The notes under the pieces are model-generated. The model saw only the letters and a program-made list of their open reading frames with translations, had not been told where the DNA came from and made no database searches. A stretch of DNA of 64,000 nt from the NCBI GenBank assembly GCA_947456625.1, contig CANGQJ010000002.1:124001-188000 (forward strand), written 5' to 3'. Numbering within the stretch: position 1 is the first letter of the stretch; every line of letters starts with the position of its first letter. Origin of the DNA: Bacteroidota bacterium (lineage in GTDB: Bacteria; Bacteroidota; Bacteroidia; Chitinophagales; Chitinophagaceae). The translations under genes were made by a program, and so were the position numbers. Shown here in pieces: positions 46,177 through 54,255 of the stretch.

Positions 46177-46190
46177 ACAAAATTGTTACC
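46173..46190. promoter_or_regulatory. Palindromic operator upstream of hicAB
   Basis: GGTAACAA-AA-TTGTTACC is an exact 8-bp inverted repeat around two bases. It begins 18 bp before the hicA start and overlaps the likely -7 box. It is the natural candidate for HicB binding, since HicB has a helix-turn-helix. Confidence 0.65.
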
Positions 46191-46253
46191 ATCTAATTTA
46201 GTCTTTTATAAAATTGTTTTATTGCGTATTTATACCCGCTGTAATATAAACAC

Positions 46254-46272
46254 CCCATAAACGGGTGCCTTT
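46254..46272 (+). repeat. Direct repeat, copy 2 (far side of HicAB)
   Basis: It is identical over 19 bases to 45548-45566. A CACC to the left also matches in shifted register. It still allows a 5-bp CACCC/GGGTG hairpin with T-rich flanks and may end nadD transcription on the minus strand. Confidence 0.85.
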
Positions 46273-46285
46273 GTTTTTGAGAAAT

Positions 46286-46858
46286 CTAGTCCTTAAAATA
46301 ATTATTGTTCTCTATTTCGGCGCGTACTTTTTCTGGAACTAAATAACGTATAGTTAAACCCTCTTTGCGATTGTTACGAATAAGTGTTGCAGATAATTCA
46401 AGCATAGGTGCTTCTAGATATGTAATGTTTGCACCATAGTTTTCTTTTATTTCAAAACCAGGACGGCGGTAAACAATGAAACTGTAATTTTTAATAAGTG
46501 TTTCAAAGTTTTTCCATTTCGGTAAATTTTGAAAACTATCACCTCCCATAATCACCGAAAATTCATGTTGAGGATATTGCTCCGTTAAATAGGCTAGCGT
46601 GTCAATGGTATATGAAGGCTTAGGTAATTTAAATTCAATATCAGAAACGCGCAATTGCGGATCGTCCTCTATAGCAATTTGTGCTAGGTGTAAACGATCA
46701 TATTCATTTAATAAACTTGCCTGCGTTTTATGTGGATTTTGAGGTGACACCACCAACCAAACCTGTTTTAGATCTGAATGATTTGCAATATAACTAGCCA
46801 CCATTAGATGACCGTTGTGAATGGGATTAAAACTACCAAAAAACAAACCTATTTTCAT
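46286..46858 (-). CDS. nadD: Nicotinate-nucleotide adenylyltransferase
   Basis: A 190-residue nucleotidyltransferase that makes deamido-NAD from nicotinate mononucleotide and ATP. The GSFNPIHNGH motif (residues 8-17, HxGH) and the C-terminal LSATLIRNN (the ISxxxIR motif) are both present, and VVSPQNPHK is the substrate loop. Length is normal for bacterial NadD. It starts 30 bp after the feoA stop on the same strand, so the two are likely co-transcribed. Confidence 0.93.
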   Translation of the reverse strand: MKIGLFFGSFNPIHNGHLMVASYIANHSDLKQVWLVVSPQNPHKTQASLLNEYDRLHLAQIAIEDDPQLRVSDIEFKLPKPSYTIDTLAYLTEQYPQHEFSVIMGGDSFQNLPKWKNFETLIKNYSFIVYRRPGFEIKENYGANITYLEAPMLELSATLIRNNRKEGLTIRYLVPEKVRAEIENNNYFKD

Positions 46859-46888
46859 TATAATGTATTGATTTTCAGTAATTTATGT

Positions 46889-47116
46889 TTAATTTGCTGG
46901 AGTAATTAAAATACTTTGCGCCTCGTCCATTCTTAAACTTAATTGGTATCCAGCTACAGAAATACTTATAGGATCACCAAGTGGTGCAATTTGCTGCACA
47001 GTAATATATTCACCTGGTATGCAACCCATCTCCATTAATTTTAAAAATATTTCGTCATTTTCAAATGAATGAATGGTGCCAGACTCTCCAATGTGCAACT
47101 CTGATAATTTCTTCAT
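46889..47116 (-). CDS. FeoA-domain protein
   Basis: I chose the Met at 47116 (MKKLSELHIG) because it begins a standard 75-residue FeoA domain. The longer frame upstream would add 33 residues that run across the ybeY promoter region. The SH3-like FeoA pattern is seen in GESGTIHSF, KLMEMGCIPGEYITV and PLGDPISISVAGYQLSLR. FeoA helps the FeoB ferrous-iron transporter; no feoB is in the window, so this is a stand-alone copy. It is divergent from ybeY. Confidence 0.87.
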   Translation of the reverse strand: MKKLSELHIGESGTIHSFENDEIFLKLMEMGCIPGEYITVQQIAPLGDPISISVAGYQLSLRMDEAQSILITPAN

Positions 47117-47217
47117 AATATACCACAAAGGTATTTCCTTTAAAACATAAATGCTTACGAAATTTGGAGCAATAATTTCTCTTAATATTCGTATAAATAT
47201 TTGAAACACACCCAACT

Positions 47218-47667
47218 ATGTCCATGACCATTTCCTTTAATAAAGCCGACAAAAATATTACACTAGGAGGCCGTGTTGCTCTTAAAGTTTTCTTAGAAAG
47301 GCAAATGAAAAAAGAAGGTATCCGTATTGGGTGTATGCAATACGTTTTTTGCTCCGACAAGTACTTATTAAATATAAATAAGCAGTTTTTAAATCACGAT
47401 TATTACACCGATATCATCAGTTTTGACTTATCTGAAACCAAGGGTGAATTAATTGGCGACATATATATAAGCGTAGACCGTGTGAAAGAAAATGCAAAAT
47501 CACATAAAACTACCCAGGGCAACGAACTATTAAGGGTAATTTTTCACGGGGCATTACACTTTTGTGGCTATAAGGACAAGAAACCTGCGGACGCAAAGCT
47601 AATGAGGTCGATGGAGGACAAGTGGTTGAAGGCGTTTTTGAAGAGTGTTACAAGAGCGCTCGAGTAG
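47218..47667 (+). CDS. ybeY: rRNA maturation endoribonuclease YbeY
   Basis: A 149-residue metal-dependent RNase that takes part in 16S rRNA 3'-end maturation. The zinc motif H-G-x-L-H-x3-Gly-Tyr is seen as His110-Gly-Ala-Leu-His114 with FCGYKD. The third ligand, usually His in GYDH, is Asp120 here, which is common in Bacteroidota as far as I recall. The MRSMEDKWL tail and the DIISFDL strand match the family. The start follows closely after a bidirectional promoter space shared with feoA. It ends just before the parS-like cluster. Confidence 0.9.
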   Translation: MSMTISFNKADKNITLGGRVALKVFLERQMKKEGIRIGCMQYVFCSDKYLLNINKQFLNHDYYTDIISFDLSETKGELIGDIYISVDRVKENAKSHKTTQGNELLRVIFHGALHFCGYKDKKPADAKLMRSMEDKWLKAFLKSVTRALE

Positions 47668-47672
47668 CTCTT
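47652..47672 (+). terminator. Weak hairpin at the end of ybeY
   Basis: AAGAGC and GCTCTT form a 6-bp stem with a 9-base loop across the ybeY stop codon. There is no T run, so termination is doubtful. Confidence 0.3.
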
Positions 47673-47699
47673 GATGAAAGTGTAGTGCGTTTATAGAAA

Positions 47700-47715
47700 T
47701 GTTCTATGTGGAACA
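47700..47715. promoter_or_regulatory. parS-like palindrome, site 1
   Basis: TGTTCTATGTGGAACA matches the bacterial parS consensus TGTTnCACGTGnAACA at 14 of 16 positions. It is the weakest of three sites spaced 60 and 65 bp centre to centre. Confidence 0.5.
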
Positions 47716-47718
47716 AGA

Positions 47719-47733
47719 ACTCGCAAAGCGAGT
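47719..47733. repeat. Short perfect hairpin between parS-like sites 1 and 2
   Basis: ACTCGC and GCGAGT form an exact 6-bp stem around a 3-base AAA loop. It lies in the mnmG upstream region; its role is unknown. Confidence 0.5.
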
Positions 47734-47750
47734 GATGATTAAGAAAAGAT

Positions 47751-47784
47751 ACTAAACAGTGTTCCACATGGAACATTGTTTAGT
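47751..47784. promoter_or_regulatory. parS-like palindrome, site 2, within a 34-bp inverted repeat
   Basis: The core TGTTCCACATGGAACA (47760-47775) matches the parS consensus at 15 of 16 positions. The symmetry extends outward: ACTAAACA (47751-47758) on the left is answered by TGTTTAGT (47777-47784) on the right, with one unpaired base on each side. Confidence 0.6.
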
Positions 47785-47814
47785 ACGAACCCCTAAAGAT
47801 TAAAATATTTACTA

Positions 47815-47850
47815 TTTAAGAAAGTGTTCCATGTGGAACACTTTCTTAAA
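47815..47850. promoter_or_regulatory. parS-like palindrome, site 3, within a 36-bp inverted repeat
   Basis: The core TGTTCCATGTGGAACA (47825-47840) matches the parS consensus at 15 of 16 positions. The flanks extend it to arms of 17 exact base pairs (TTTAAGAAAGTGTTCCA and its complement) with only TG between. It lies 12 bp before the mnmG -7 box, so a bound protein would affect the promoter. Confidence 0.6.
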
Positions 47851-47861
47851 GATTACCAGCT

Positions 47862-47870
47862 TATCTTTGC
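47862..47870 (+). promoter_or_regulatory. -7 promoter box of mnmG
   Basis: TATCTTTGC matches TAnnTTTG with a following pyrimidine. Its last base is 7 bp before the mnmG ATG. Given usual spacing, transcription would begin at or next to the ATG, giving a nearly leaderless message. No good -33 element is seen. Confidence 0.55.
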
Positions 47871-47876
47871 AACCTT

Positions 47877-49745
47877 ATGTTTCCAAAATACAATGTCATA
47901 GTAGTAGGTGCCGGTCATGCAGGATGTGAGGCAGCAGCGGCGGCGGCCAATATGGGTAGCAAGGTTTTACTGGTCACCATGAATATGCAGACAATTGCAC
48001 AAATGAGTTGCAACCCAGCTATGGGTGGAATTGCTAAAGGTCAAATTGTTAGAGAAATTGATGCACTAGGTGGATACAGCGGAATAGTTTCTGACTTAAG
48101 TACTATTCAATTTAGAATGCTAAATAAAAGCAAGGGGCCTGCAATGTGGAGTCCTCGTACCCAAAACGATAGGCATTTATTTGCTGCTAAGTGGAGAGAG
48201 TTATTAGAGCAAACCCCTAATGTTGATTTTTACCAGGATTCGGTAAATGAGTTAATCATAAAAAACGGTAAGGCCTGCGGTGTAAAAACCAGTCTTGGAC
48301 ATTTAATTGAATCGGATGCAGTAGTCATTACAAGTGGTACATTTTTAAATGGTATCATGCATATTGGAGAAAAACAAATTGGTGGGGGACGAGTAGCCGA
48401 AAAAGCAGCTACTGGAATTACCGAGCAATTGGTTTCCTTTGGTATGGAATCGGACCGACTAAAAACCGGTACACCTCCAAGGGTAGACGGTAGAAGTTTG
48501 GATTACTCTAAAATGGAAGAACAAAAAGGAGACGAGGAGGTAGTGGGTTTTTCTTATTTAGATGTACCAAGGGTTAAACCAGAAAACCAACGTTCTTGTT
48601 GGATTACATATACCGACAATGTAGTTCATGATATTTTAAAAACAGGATTTGACCTAAGTCCTATGTATGCTGGCCGTATAGAGGGTGTGGGTCCAAGATA
48701 CTGTCCCAGCATTGAAGATAAAATAAACAGGTTTGCCGAAAGAGAGCGTCATCAGCTATTTGTAGAGCCCGAGGGATGGAATACCGTTGAAATTTATGTA
48801 AATGGATTTAGCACAAGCTTACCAGAAGAAGTGCAATACGAAGCACTTCGTAGAGTACCTGGTTTTGCAAATGCTAGAATGTTCCGTCCAGGATATGCAA
48901 TAGAATATGACTTTTTCCAACCTACACAATTAAAATATACCCTAGAAACAAAAGCCATTGAAAACCTATATTTTGCTGGTCAAATAAATGGAACTACCGG
49001 TTATGAGGAGGCTGCTTGCCAGGGTATAATGGCAGGTATGAATGCGCATTTAAAATTAACGCATCAGGCTCCATTTATATTAAATCGAAGCGAAGCATAT
49101 ATTGGCGTATTAATTGACGATTTAATTGGTAAAGGAACCAATGAACCTTACCGTATGTTTACTTCACGTGCTGAATTTAGAACACTATTAAGACAGGACA
49201 ATGCGGACCTACGATTAACAGAAATTAGTCACAAATTAGGGCTAGCAAAACAAGAAAGATTAAACCGGGTAATGCTTAAAAACGCGGAGGTTGCGGATAT
49301 AAAAAATATATTAAATACACATTCGGTTGAGCCAAAAGAAATAAATGATTTTTTGCAAAGCATAGATTCTGCTCCTTTAAACGAAAAGCAGAAAGCTTCA
49401 AAACTCGTGCTACGACCCAATATTAGCTTACAACAAATTTTAAGCAATAGTGCTGAATTAAATGAAAAATTGTCCAATAAAGAAAATGAATTTTTAGAAC
49501 AAGCCGAGATTCAAATTAAATATGAACGCTATATTGAAAAGGAAAAGGAAATTGTGGACCGCATGGCATCACTTGAAAACCTTACAATACCAGATAGCTT
49601 TGATTATGATAAGGTAGCGGCACTTTCTATTGAAGCCCTGCAGAAATTCAAAAAAATTAGACCACTAACCATTGGTCAGGCAAGCCGTATAAGTGGTGTG
49701 AACCCAAGTGATGTTCAAATTTTAATGGTCTACATGGGTAGGTAG
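47877..49745 (+). CDS. mnmG: tRNA uridine-5-carboxymethylaminomethyl modification enzyme MnmG (GidA)
   Basis: A 622-residue FAD enzyme that works with MnmE to modify U34 of certain tRNAs. The FAD-binding motif VVGAGHAGCEAA lies near the N-terminus. The signature blocks GGIAKGQIVREIDALGG, LKTGTPPRVDG and INGTTGYEEAACQG follow, and the C-terminal helical domain binds MnmE. Length is normal. The 209-bp upstream space holds three parS-like palindromes. In many bacteria gidA lies beside the chromosome origin. Confidence 0.96.
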   Translation: MFPKYNVIVVGAGHAGCEAAAAAANMGSKVLLVTMNMQTIAQMSCNPAMGGIAKGQIVREIDALGGYSGIVSDLSTIQFRMLNKSKGPAMWSPRTQNDRHLFAAKWRELLEQTPNVDFYQDSVNELIIKNGKACGVKTSLGHLIESDAVVITSGTFLNGIMHIGEKQIGGGRVAEKAATGITEQLVSFGMESDRLKTGTPPRVDGRSLDYSKMEEQKGDEEVVGFSYLDVPRVKPENQRSCWITYTDNVVHDILKTGFDLSPMYAGRIEGVGPRYCPSIEDKINRFAERERHQLFVEPEGWNTVEIYVNGFSTSLPEEVQYEALRRVPGFANARMFRPGYAIEYDFFQPTQLKYTLETKAIENLYFAGQINGTTGYEEAACQGIMAGMNAHLKLTHQAPFILNRSEAYIGVLIDDLIGKGTNEPYRMFTSRAEFRTLLRQDNADLRLTEISHKLGLAKQERLNRVMLKNAEVADIKNILNTHSVEPKEINDFLQSIDSAPLNEKQKASKLVLRPNISLQQILSNSAELNEKLSNKENEFLEQAEIQIKYERYIEKEKEIVDRMASLENLTIPDSFDYDKVAALSIEALQKFKKIRPLTIGQASRISGVNPSDVQILMVYMGR

Positions 49746-49841
49746 TACAACCACCCATCAAAAATTTAAAATTGCTCTTTTTTTCAAACAAGTATTTTAG
49801 TAGCTTTAGAATATTCTATCATTATTAAAATACTGTCGCGC

Positions 49842-52800
49842 ATGAAGAGGATTTTTTTATGGCTAACCTTACTTAGTGTGAGCGTTGCCTCAAATGCACA
49901 GGAGTCCTTTCCGGTAAACGGAATTAGAGACGTACGTTTGGGTTTGTATGCATTTACAAACGCAACCATTGTGCAAAATACTACAACCAAAATTGAAAAA
50001 GGAACCCTACTTATAAAACAGGGAAAAATTATTGCTGTGGGTGTGGGTGTTGCCATTCCTGCCGAGGCTGTAGTTGTTGACTGCAGTGGAAAATATATTT
50101 ATCCTTCATTTATAGACGCCTATACCAACTATGGTGTTGCTGGACCAGTAAGACAAGCAGGTGGTTTTAATTTTGGAGCACCAGCACAATTTGTTTCTAA
50201 CAAAACAGGAGCATATAACTGGAACCAAGCTATTAAACCAGAAGTAAATGCATTTGAAATATTTGCAACCGACGAAGCAAATGCCAGTGCATTTAGAGCC
50301 AATGGATTTGGCACCGTTTTTACACATGTTAAAGATGGTATTGCACGCGGAACCGGTGCGGTGGTTACGCTAACTACCGATGATGTACACAAAGCATTAA
50401 TTAAAACAAAAGCTGCTGCAGTTTATTCTTTTGAAAAAGGATCCTCTACACAATCATATCCTGGAAGTTTAATGGGTAGTATTGCACTACTTCGTCAAAC
50501 TTATTTAGACGCCAAATGGTATCAAACCAAACCCGCTGGTGAGGGTACCAACCTTTCACTAGAAGCATTTAATGCAAACCAATCTTTGCCACAAATTTTT
50601 GCGGCTGACGATAAGTGGTCTACATTAAGAGCCAACAGAATTGGTGCCGAGTTTGGTGTTCAATATATTCTAAAAGGTGGTGACAACGGATACCAAAGAA
50701 TAGAGGAGCTTGCAAAAACAAAAGCTTCGTTTATTATAGGTATTGATTTTCCTGCTGCAATGGATGTAGAAGATCCTAACGACGCACGTTTTGTTTCGCT
50801 TGCCGATATGAAACACTGGGAATTAGCTCCAACAAATCCTGCTGCTTTTGAAAAAGCAAATATTCCTTTTAGTATTAGTGTATCTGAAATGAAAGACAGT
50901 AAAGCATTTTTTACTAATTTAAGAAAAGCAATTGCTGCGGGTTTATCTGAATCAAAAGCATTAGAAGCTTTAACTAAAACTCCTGCTACTCAAATTGGCG
51001 TTTACGATCAAGTAGGATCGGTTGAGGCGGGCAAGTTGGCAAATTTTATAATCACTACAGAGCCCATATTTAATAGCAATGCAAAAATTATTGAAAACTG
51101 GGTTCAAGGAAAAAAATATGATGTAAATGCATCTGAGTGGAATAATTATGCAGGAAAATATAAAGTAACTATTGCCAATGGCGGAGTTAACACCGAATAC
51201 AATTTAGAAGTTAAAAAAGATTTATCTGCTAATATTATTGGCACAGACACTTTAGCTGCAAAGCTTTCTGTAAATGAATCAATAGTTAAATTAAGTTTTC
51301 CTTCTAAAAAAGGAAGAGGTGCTGAACAAATAAAATTAGGTGGTGTAATTATAGCAGGAATTTGGAGTGGTATTGGTACAGATGCGGTTGGAAATAAAAC
51401 AACTTGGACGGCTACTATGGTTGGTCAATTAGCAGCTACTCCAGAAAAGAAAGCATGGGCCGATTCTACAAAAGCCTTGGCTAAAATTACTTATCCATTT
51501 GTTGGATTTGGTAACGAAACCGTTCCTACACAAGAAACTATCTTAATTAAAAACGCAACAGTTTGGACCAGCGAAAAAGAGGGTGTGTTACAAAATACCG
51601 ACGTTTTGGTTAAAGGTGGAAAAATTGCAAAACTGGGTACCAACCTATCTGATGCAAACGCAAAAGTAATTGACGGTACTGGTAAACATTTAAGCGCGGG
51701 TATTATTGACGAGCACTCACATATTGCAGCACTTTCTATTAACGAAGGTGGTCAGTCTGTAACCAGTGAAGTTCGTATTGGTGATAATATGAATCCAGAG
51801 GACATTAATATATACCGTCAATTAAGTGGTGGTGTAACTACCTCTCATATATTACACGGCTCAGCTAATACCATTGGTGGTCAAACACAATTAATGAAAT
51901 TACGTTGGGGTGCTACAGACGAGGGCTTAAAATTTGTAGGTGCCGATCCGTTTATCAAATTTGCTTTGGGTGAAAACGTGAAAAGAACAACCTCTCCGAA
52001 TAACAATCGTTTCCCAGACACCAGAATGGGAGTTGAAGAAGTTTTAACAGACGCGTTTGACCGAGCTGTTGATTATCAAAAGGCAATGAAAGCAAATCCT
52101 AACACTAGAAGAGACTTAGAACTAGATGCACTTGTTGAAATTATGAACAAGAAGCGTTTTATAACTTGTCATTCTTATGTTCAACCAGAAATAACTTACA
52201 CCATGCGTGTAGCAGAAAAATATGGTTTTAGAATTAACACATTCACACATATTTTAGAGGGATATAAGGTGGCAGATAAAATGAAAGAACATGGTGCAAG
52301 CGTATCAACCTTCTCTGACTGGTTTATGTATAAACAAGAAGTGATAGATGCCATTGCGTACAATGCAGCTATTATGCAAAAGGTGGGTTTAAATGTTTGT
52401 ATTAATTCCGATGACGCCGAAATGGCCAGACGCCTTAATCAAGAAGCGGGTAAGGTTGTAAAATATGGTGGCGTTTCTGAAACAGAGGCTTTAAATATGG
52501 TAACTATTAATCCCGCAAAAGCATTACACGTTTCGGATAAAGTAGGAAGTATTAAAGTGGGCAAGGACGCCGACCTAGTATTGTGGTCCGATAACCCTTT
52601 AAGTATTTATGCAAAATCATTATATACCATTGTAGATGGAGTAGTTTATTTTGATAGAGAAAAGGATGCCACATTGCACAAAACAGTTGCTGCAGAAAGA
52701 GCACGTTTAATTCAAAAAATGTTGGGAGATAAAAGGGCGGGTGCCCCAACAAGACCAGCAATGGCTAGCATACAAACAATTTTAAGTTGTGGTGATCACG

Positions 52801-52847
52801 AACACGAAGATGGCATCGCAACTATTTACGAAACCGAAAAAAACTAA
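49842..52847 (+). CDS. Exported large amidohydrolase with two amidohydrolase-type domains
   Basis: A 1001-residue secreted protein with a signal peptide ending near VASNAQ. It has two amidohydrolase-like regions. The first (about 25-440) has the beta-sandwich strands and the final GKLANFIIT, but the metal motif reads IDAYTNYG where Asp-x-His-x-His is expected. The second (about 575-980) has HSH in IDEHSHIAAL (near residue 624), then His in ITCHSYV, His in TFTHILEG, and Asp in INSDDAEM, so its site looks complete. A DUF-like linker of about 130 residues lies between. The next gene, another amidohydrolase, starts 3 bp later. Substrate unknown. Confidence 0.87.
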   Translation: MKRIFLWLTLLSVSVASNAQESFPVNGIRDVRLGLYAFTNATIVQNTTTKIEKGTLLIKQGKIIAVGVGVAIPAEAVVVDCSGKYIYPSFIDAYTNYGVAGPVRQAGGFNFGAPAQFVSNKTGAYNWNQAIKPEVNAFEIFATDEANASAFRANGFGTVFTHVKDGIARGTGAVVTLTTDDVHKALIKTKAAAVYSFEKGSSTQSYPGSLMGSIALLRQTYLDAKWYQTKPAGEGTNLSLEAFNANQSLPQIFAADDKWSTLRANRIGAEFGVQYILKGGDNGYQRIEELAKTKASFIIGIDFPAAMDVEDPNDARFVSLADMKHWELAPTNPAAFEKANIPFSISVSEMKDSKAFFTNLRKAIAAGLSESKALEALTKTPATQIGVYDQVGSVEAGKLANFIITTEPIFNSNAKIIENWVQGKKYDVNASEWNNYAGKYKVTIANGGVNTEYNLEVKKDLSANIIGTDTLAAKLSVNESIVKLSFPSKKGRGAEQIKLGGVIIAGIWSGIGTDAVGNKTTWTATMVGQLAATPEKKAWADSTKALAKITYPFVGFGNETVPTQETILIKNATVWTSEKEGVLQNTDVLVKGGKIAKLGTNLSDANAKVIDGTGKHLSAGIIDEHSHIAALSINEGGQSVTSEVRIGDNMNPEDINIYRQLSGGVTTSHILHGSANTIGGQTQLMKLRWGATDEGLKFVGADPFIKFALGENVKRTTSPNNNRFPDTRMGVEEVLTDAFDRAVDYQKAMKANPNTRRDLELDALVEIMNKKRFITCHSYVQPEITYTMRVAEKYGFRINTFTHILEGYKVADKMKEHGASVSTFSDWFMYKQEVIDAIAYNAAIMQKVGLNVCINSDDAEMARRLNQEAGKVVKYGGVSETEALNMVTINPAKALHVSDKVGSIKVGKDADLVLWSDNPLSIYAKSLYTIVDGVVYFDREKDATLHKTVAAERARLIQKMLGDKRAGAPTRPAMASIQTILSCGDHEHEDGIATIYETEKN

Positions 52848-52850
52848 ACC

Positions 52851-54161
52851 ATGCAAAAGAAATATTCTAGTTTATTTATATTGTCTCTTGCATTGTTATG
52901 TAAAGTAACAAGTGCTCAAGAAACAGTTTATCCTGCTGGACCCCAACAGGGCGCCACGGCAATTACACACGCAACAGTACACGTTGGTAATGGTACTGTT
53001 ATAAACGACGCAACAGTTGTATTTGAAAAAGGAAAAATTACAGCAGTTGGTGCTGGAATTGCAGCACCTTTAAACGCAACCGTAGTAGACGCAACGGGCA
53101 AACAGGTTTATCCTGGACTAATATTATCTAACTCCTATCTGGGTTTAAAAGAAATTGGAAGCGGTGTTAGGGGTAGTAATGACCTTACAGAAATTGGAGA
53201 AAATAACGCAAGCATTCGTTCTTTAGTTTCTTACAACACTGACTCTAAAGTAACAGGTGTATTAAGGGCTAACGGTATTTTACTTGCACATGTTGCTCCA
53301 GAAGGCGAATTAATAGATGGTCAATCTAGTGTAGTACAATTAGACGCTTGGAACTACGAAGACGCTGCTTACAAATCAGATATTGGTCAATTTATTGAAC
53401 TTCCCTCCTTTATGGTTCGTCAAAGAGGCCGTGGCTTTATGCGTATGGCTCAAGCTGGCGATCCAATGAAAGAGGCCTTTAATAAAATTGAAACGCTTAA
53501 AAAATATTTCACCGATGCGCGCGCTTACTTACAAGAAAAAAGTCACGTTTCAAATAATTTAAAATTGGAAGCGGCGCGTGGTTTATTTGAAGGCAAACAA
53601 AAATTATTTGTTCGCGCCAACGAAGTAAAACAAATGTTAATTGCAATAGATCTTGGAAAAACATTTGGCTTTAAAGTAGTAATTGTTGGTGGTTCAGAAA
53701 GTTTCCAAATTGCTCCTATTTTAGTAGCAAATAATATTCCGGTAATTTTAGACAACCAACATGCATTACCAACAACCGAGGATGACGATATTGATCAACC
53801 TTATAAACTACCTGCACAGCTAATTAAGGCGGGTGTATTGGTTTCTCTAAGCGATATGAGCGAAAATACTAAACAAAGAAACCTAAGCTTTAACGCTGGA
53901 ACCGCAGCAACTTATGGTATTAGCAAGGAAGAGGCCCTAAGCGCTATTACCCTAAACAGTGCAAAAGTTTTAGGAATAGATGATATCACCGGTTCTTTAG
54001 AAACTGGTAAGGACGCTAATATTGTAATAAGTGATGGTGATATTTTAGACATGAGGGGCAATCAGGTGGTTAAGGCCTTCATACAAGGAAGAGACGTTTC
54101 TTTAGACAACAAACAAAAACAATTATACGAACGCTATAAGTATAAGTATAAGATAAAATAA
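52851..54161 (+). CDS. Exported amidohydrolase-like protein without HxH, partner of the large amidohydrolase
   Basis: A 436-residue secreted protein with a signal peptide ending near VTSAQ. It has the amidohydrolase beta-sandwich and C-terminal pattern (GSLETGKDANIVISDGD). The first metal motif is replaced: PGLILSNSYLGL, where Asp-x-His-x-His would be. The later loop VILDNQHALP also lacks the usual ligand arrangement. It resembles the inactive N-terminal half of the gene upstream more than its active half. A gap of 3 bp to that gene shows a coupled operon and suggests the two proteins form a complex. A strong terminator follows. Confidence 0.83.
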   Translation: MQKKYSSLFILSLALLCKVTSAQETVYPAGPQQGATAITHATVHVGNGTVINDATVVFEKGKITAVGAGIAAPLNATVVDATGKQVYPGLILSNSYLGLKEIGSGVRGSNDLTEIGENNASIRSLVSYNTDSKVTGVLRANGILLAHVAPEGELIDGQSSVVQLDAWNYEDAAYKSDIGQFIELPSFMVRQRGRGFMRMAQAGDPMKEAFNKIETLKKYFTDARAYLQEKSHVSNNLKLEAARGLFEGKQKLFVRANEVKQMLIAIDLGKTFGFKVVIVGGSESFQIAPILVANNIPVILDNQHALPTTEDDDIDQPYKLPAQLIKAGVLVSLSDMSENTKQRNLSFNAGTAATYGISKEEALSAITLNSAKVLGIDDITGSLETGKDANIVISDGDILDMRGNQVVKAFIQGRDVSLDNKQKQLYERYKYKYKIK

Positions 54162-54204
54162 TTGAGTGCTCATATCGCTCACTATTGATCGCTTGTTTTA
54201 ATAC

Positions 54205-54241
54205 ACATCCCTTTCGCAAATGCGAAGGGGATGTTTTTTTT
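54205..54241 (+). terminator. Intrinsic terminator of the amidohydrolase operon
   Basis: ACATCCCTTTCGC and GCGAAGGGGATGT form a 13-bp stem (one G-T pair) with loop AAAT, followed by eight T. The polA start is only 15 bp further on. Confidence 0.92.
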
Positions 54242-54255
54242 ATTACCTTAGCAAC

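Noticed and set aside
45548..46272. The two 19-bp repeats as a CRISPR array
   Set aside because: Only two copies, nearly 700 bp apart, with protein genes between them; no cas genes.
46889..47215. Longer FeoA reading frame starting at 47215
   Set aside because: The extra 33 residues match no FeoA domain and would take up the whole promoter space of ybeY; the Met at 47116 starts the domain normally.
47061..47360. 99-codon open frame on the minus strand across feoA and ybeY
   Set aside because: It overlaps two well-supported genes in other frames and has no recognisable domain.
47751..47850. The long palindromes before mnmG as intrinsic terminators
   Set aside because: Neither is followed by a T run, and the GTTCCA-TGGAAC core recurs at regular spacing, which suits protein binding better.
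54220..54255. Upstream ATG for polA
   Set aside because: It lies inside the terminator hairpin, and the added residues do not belong to the family; the ATG at 54256 fits.
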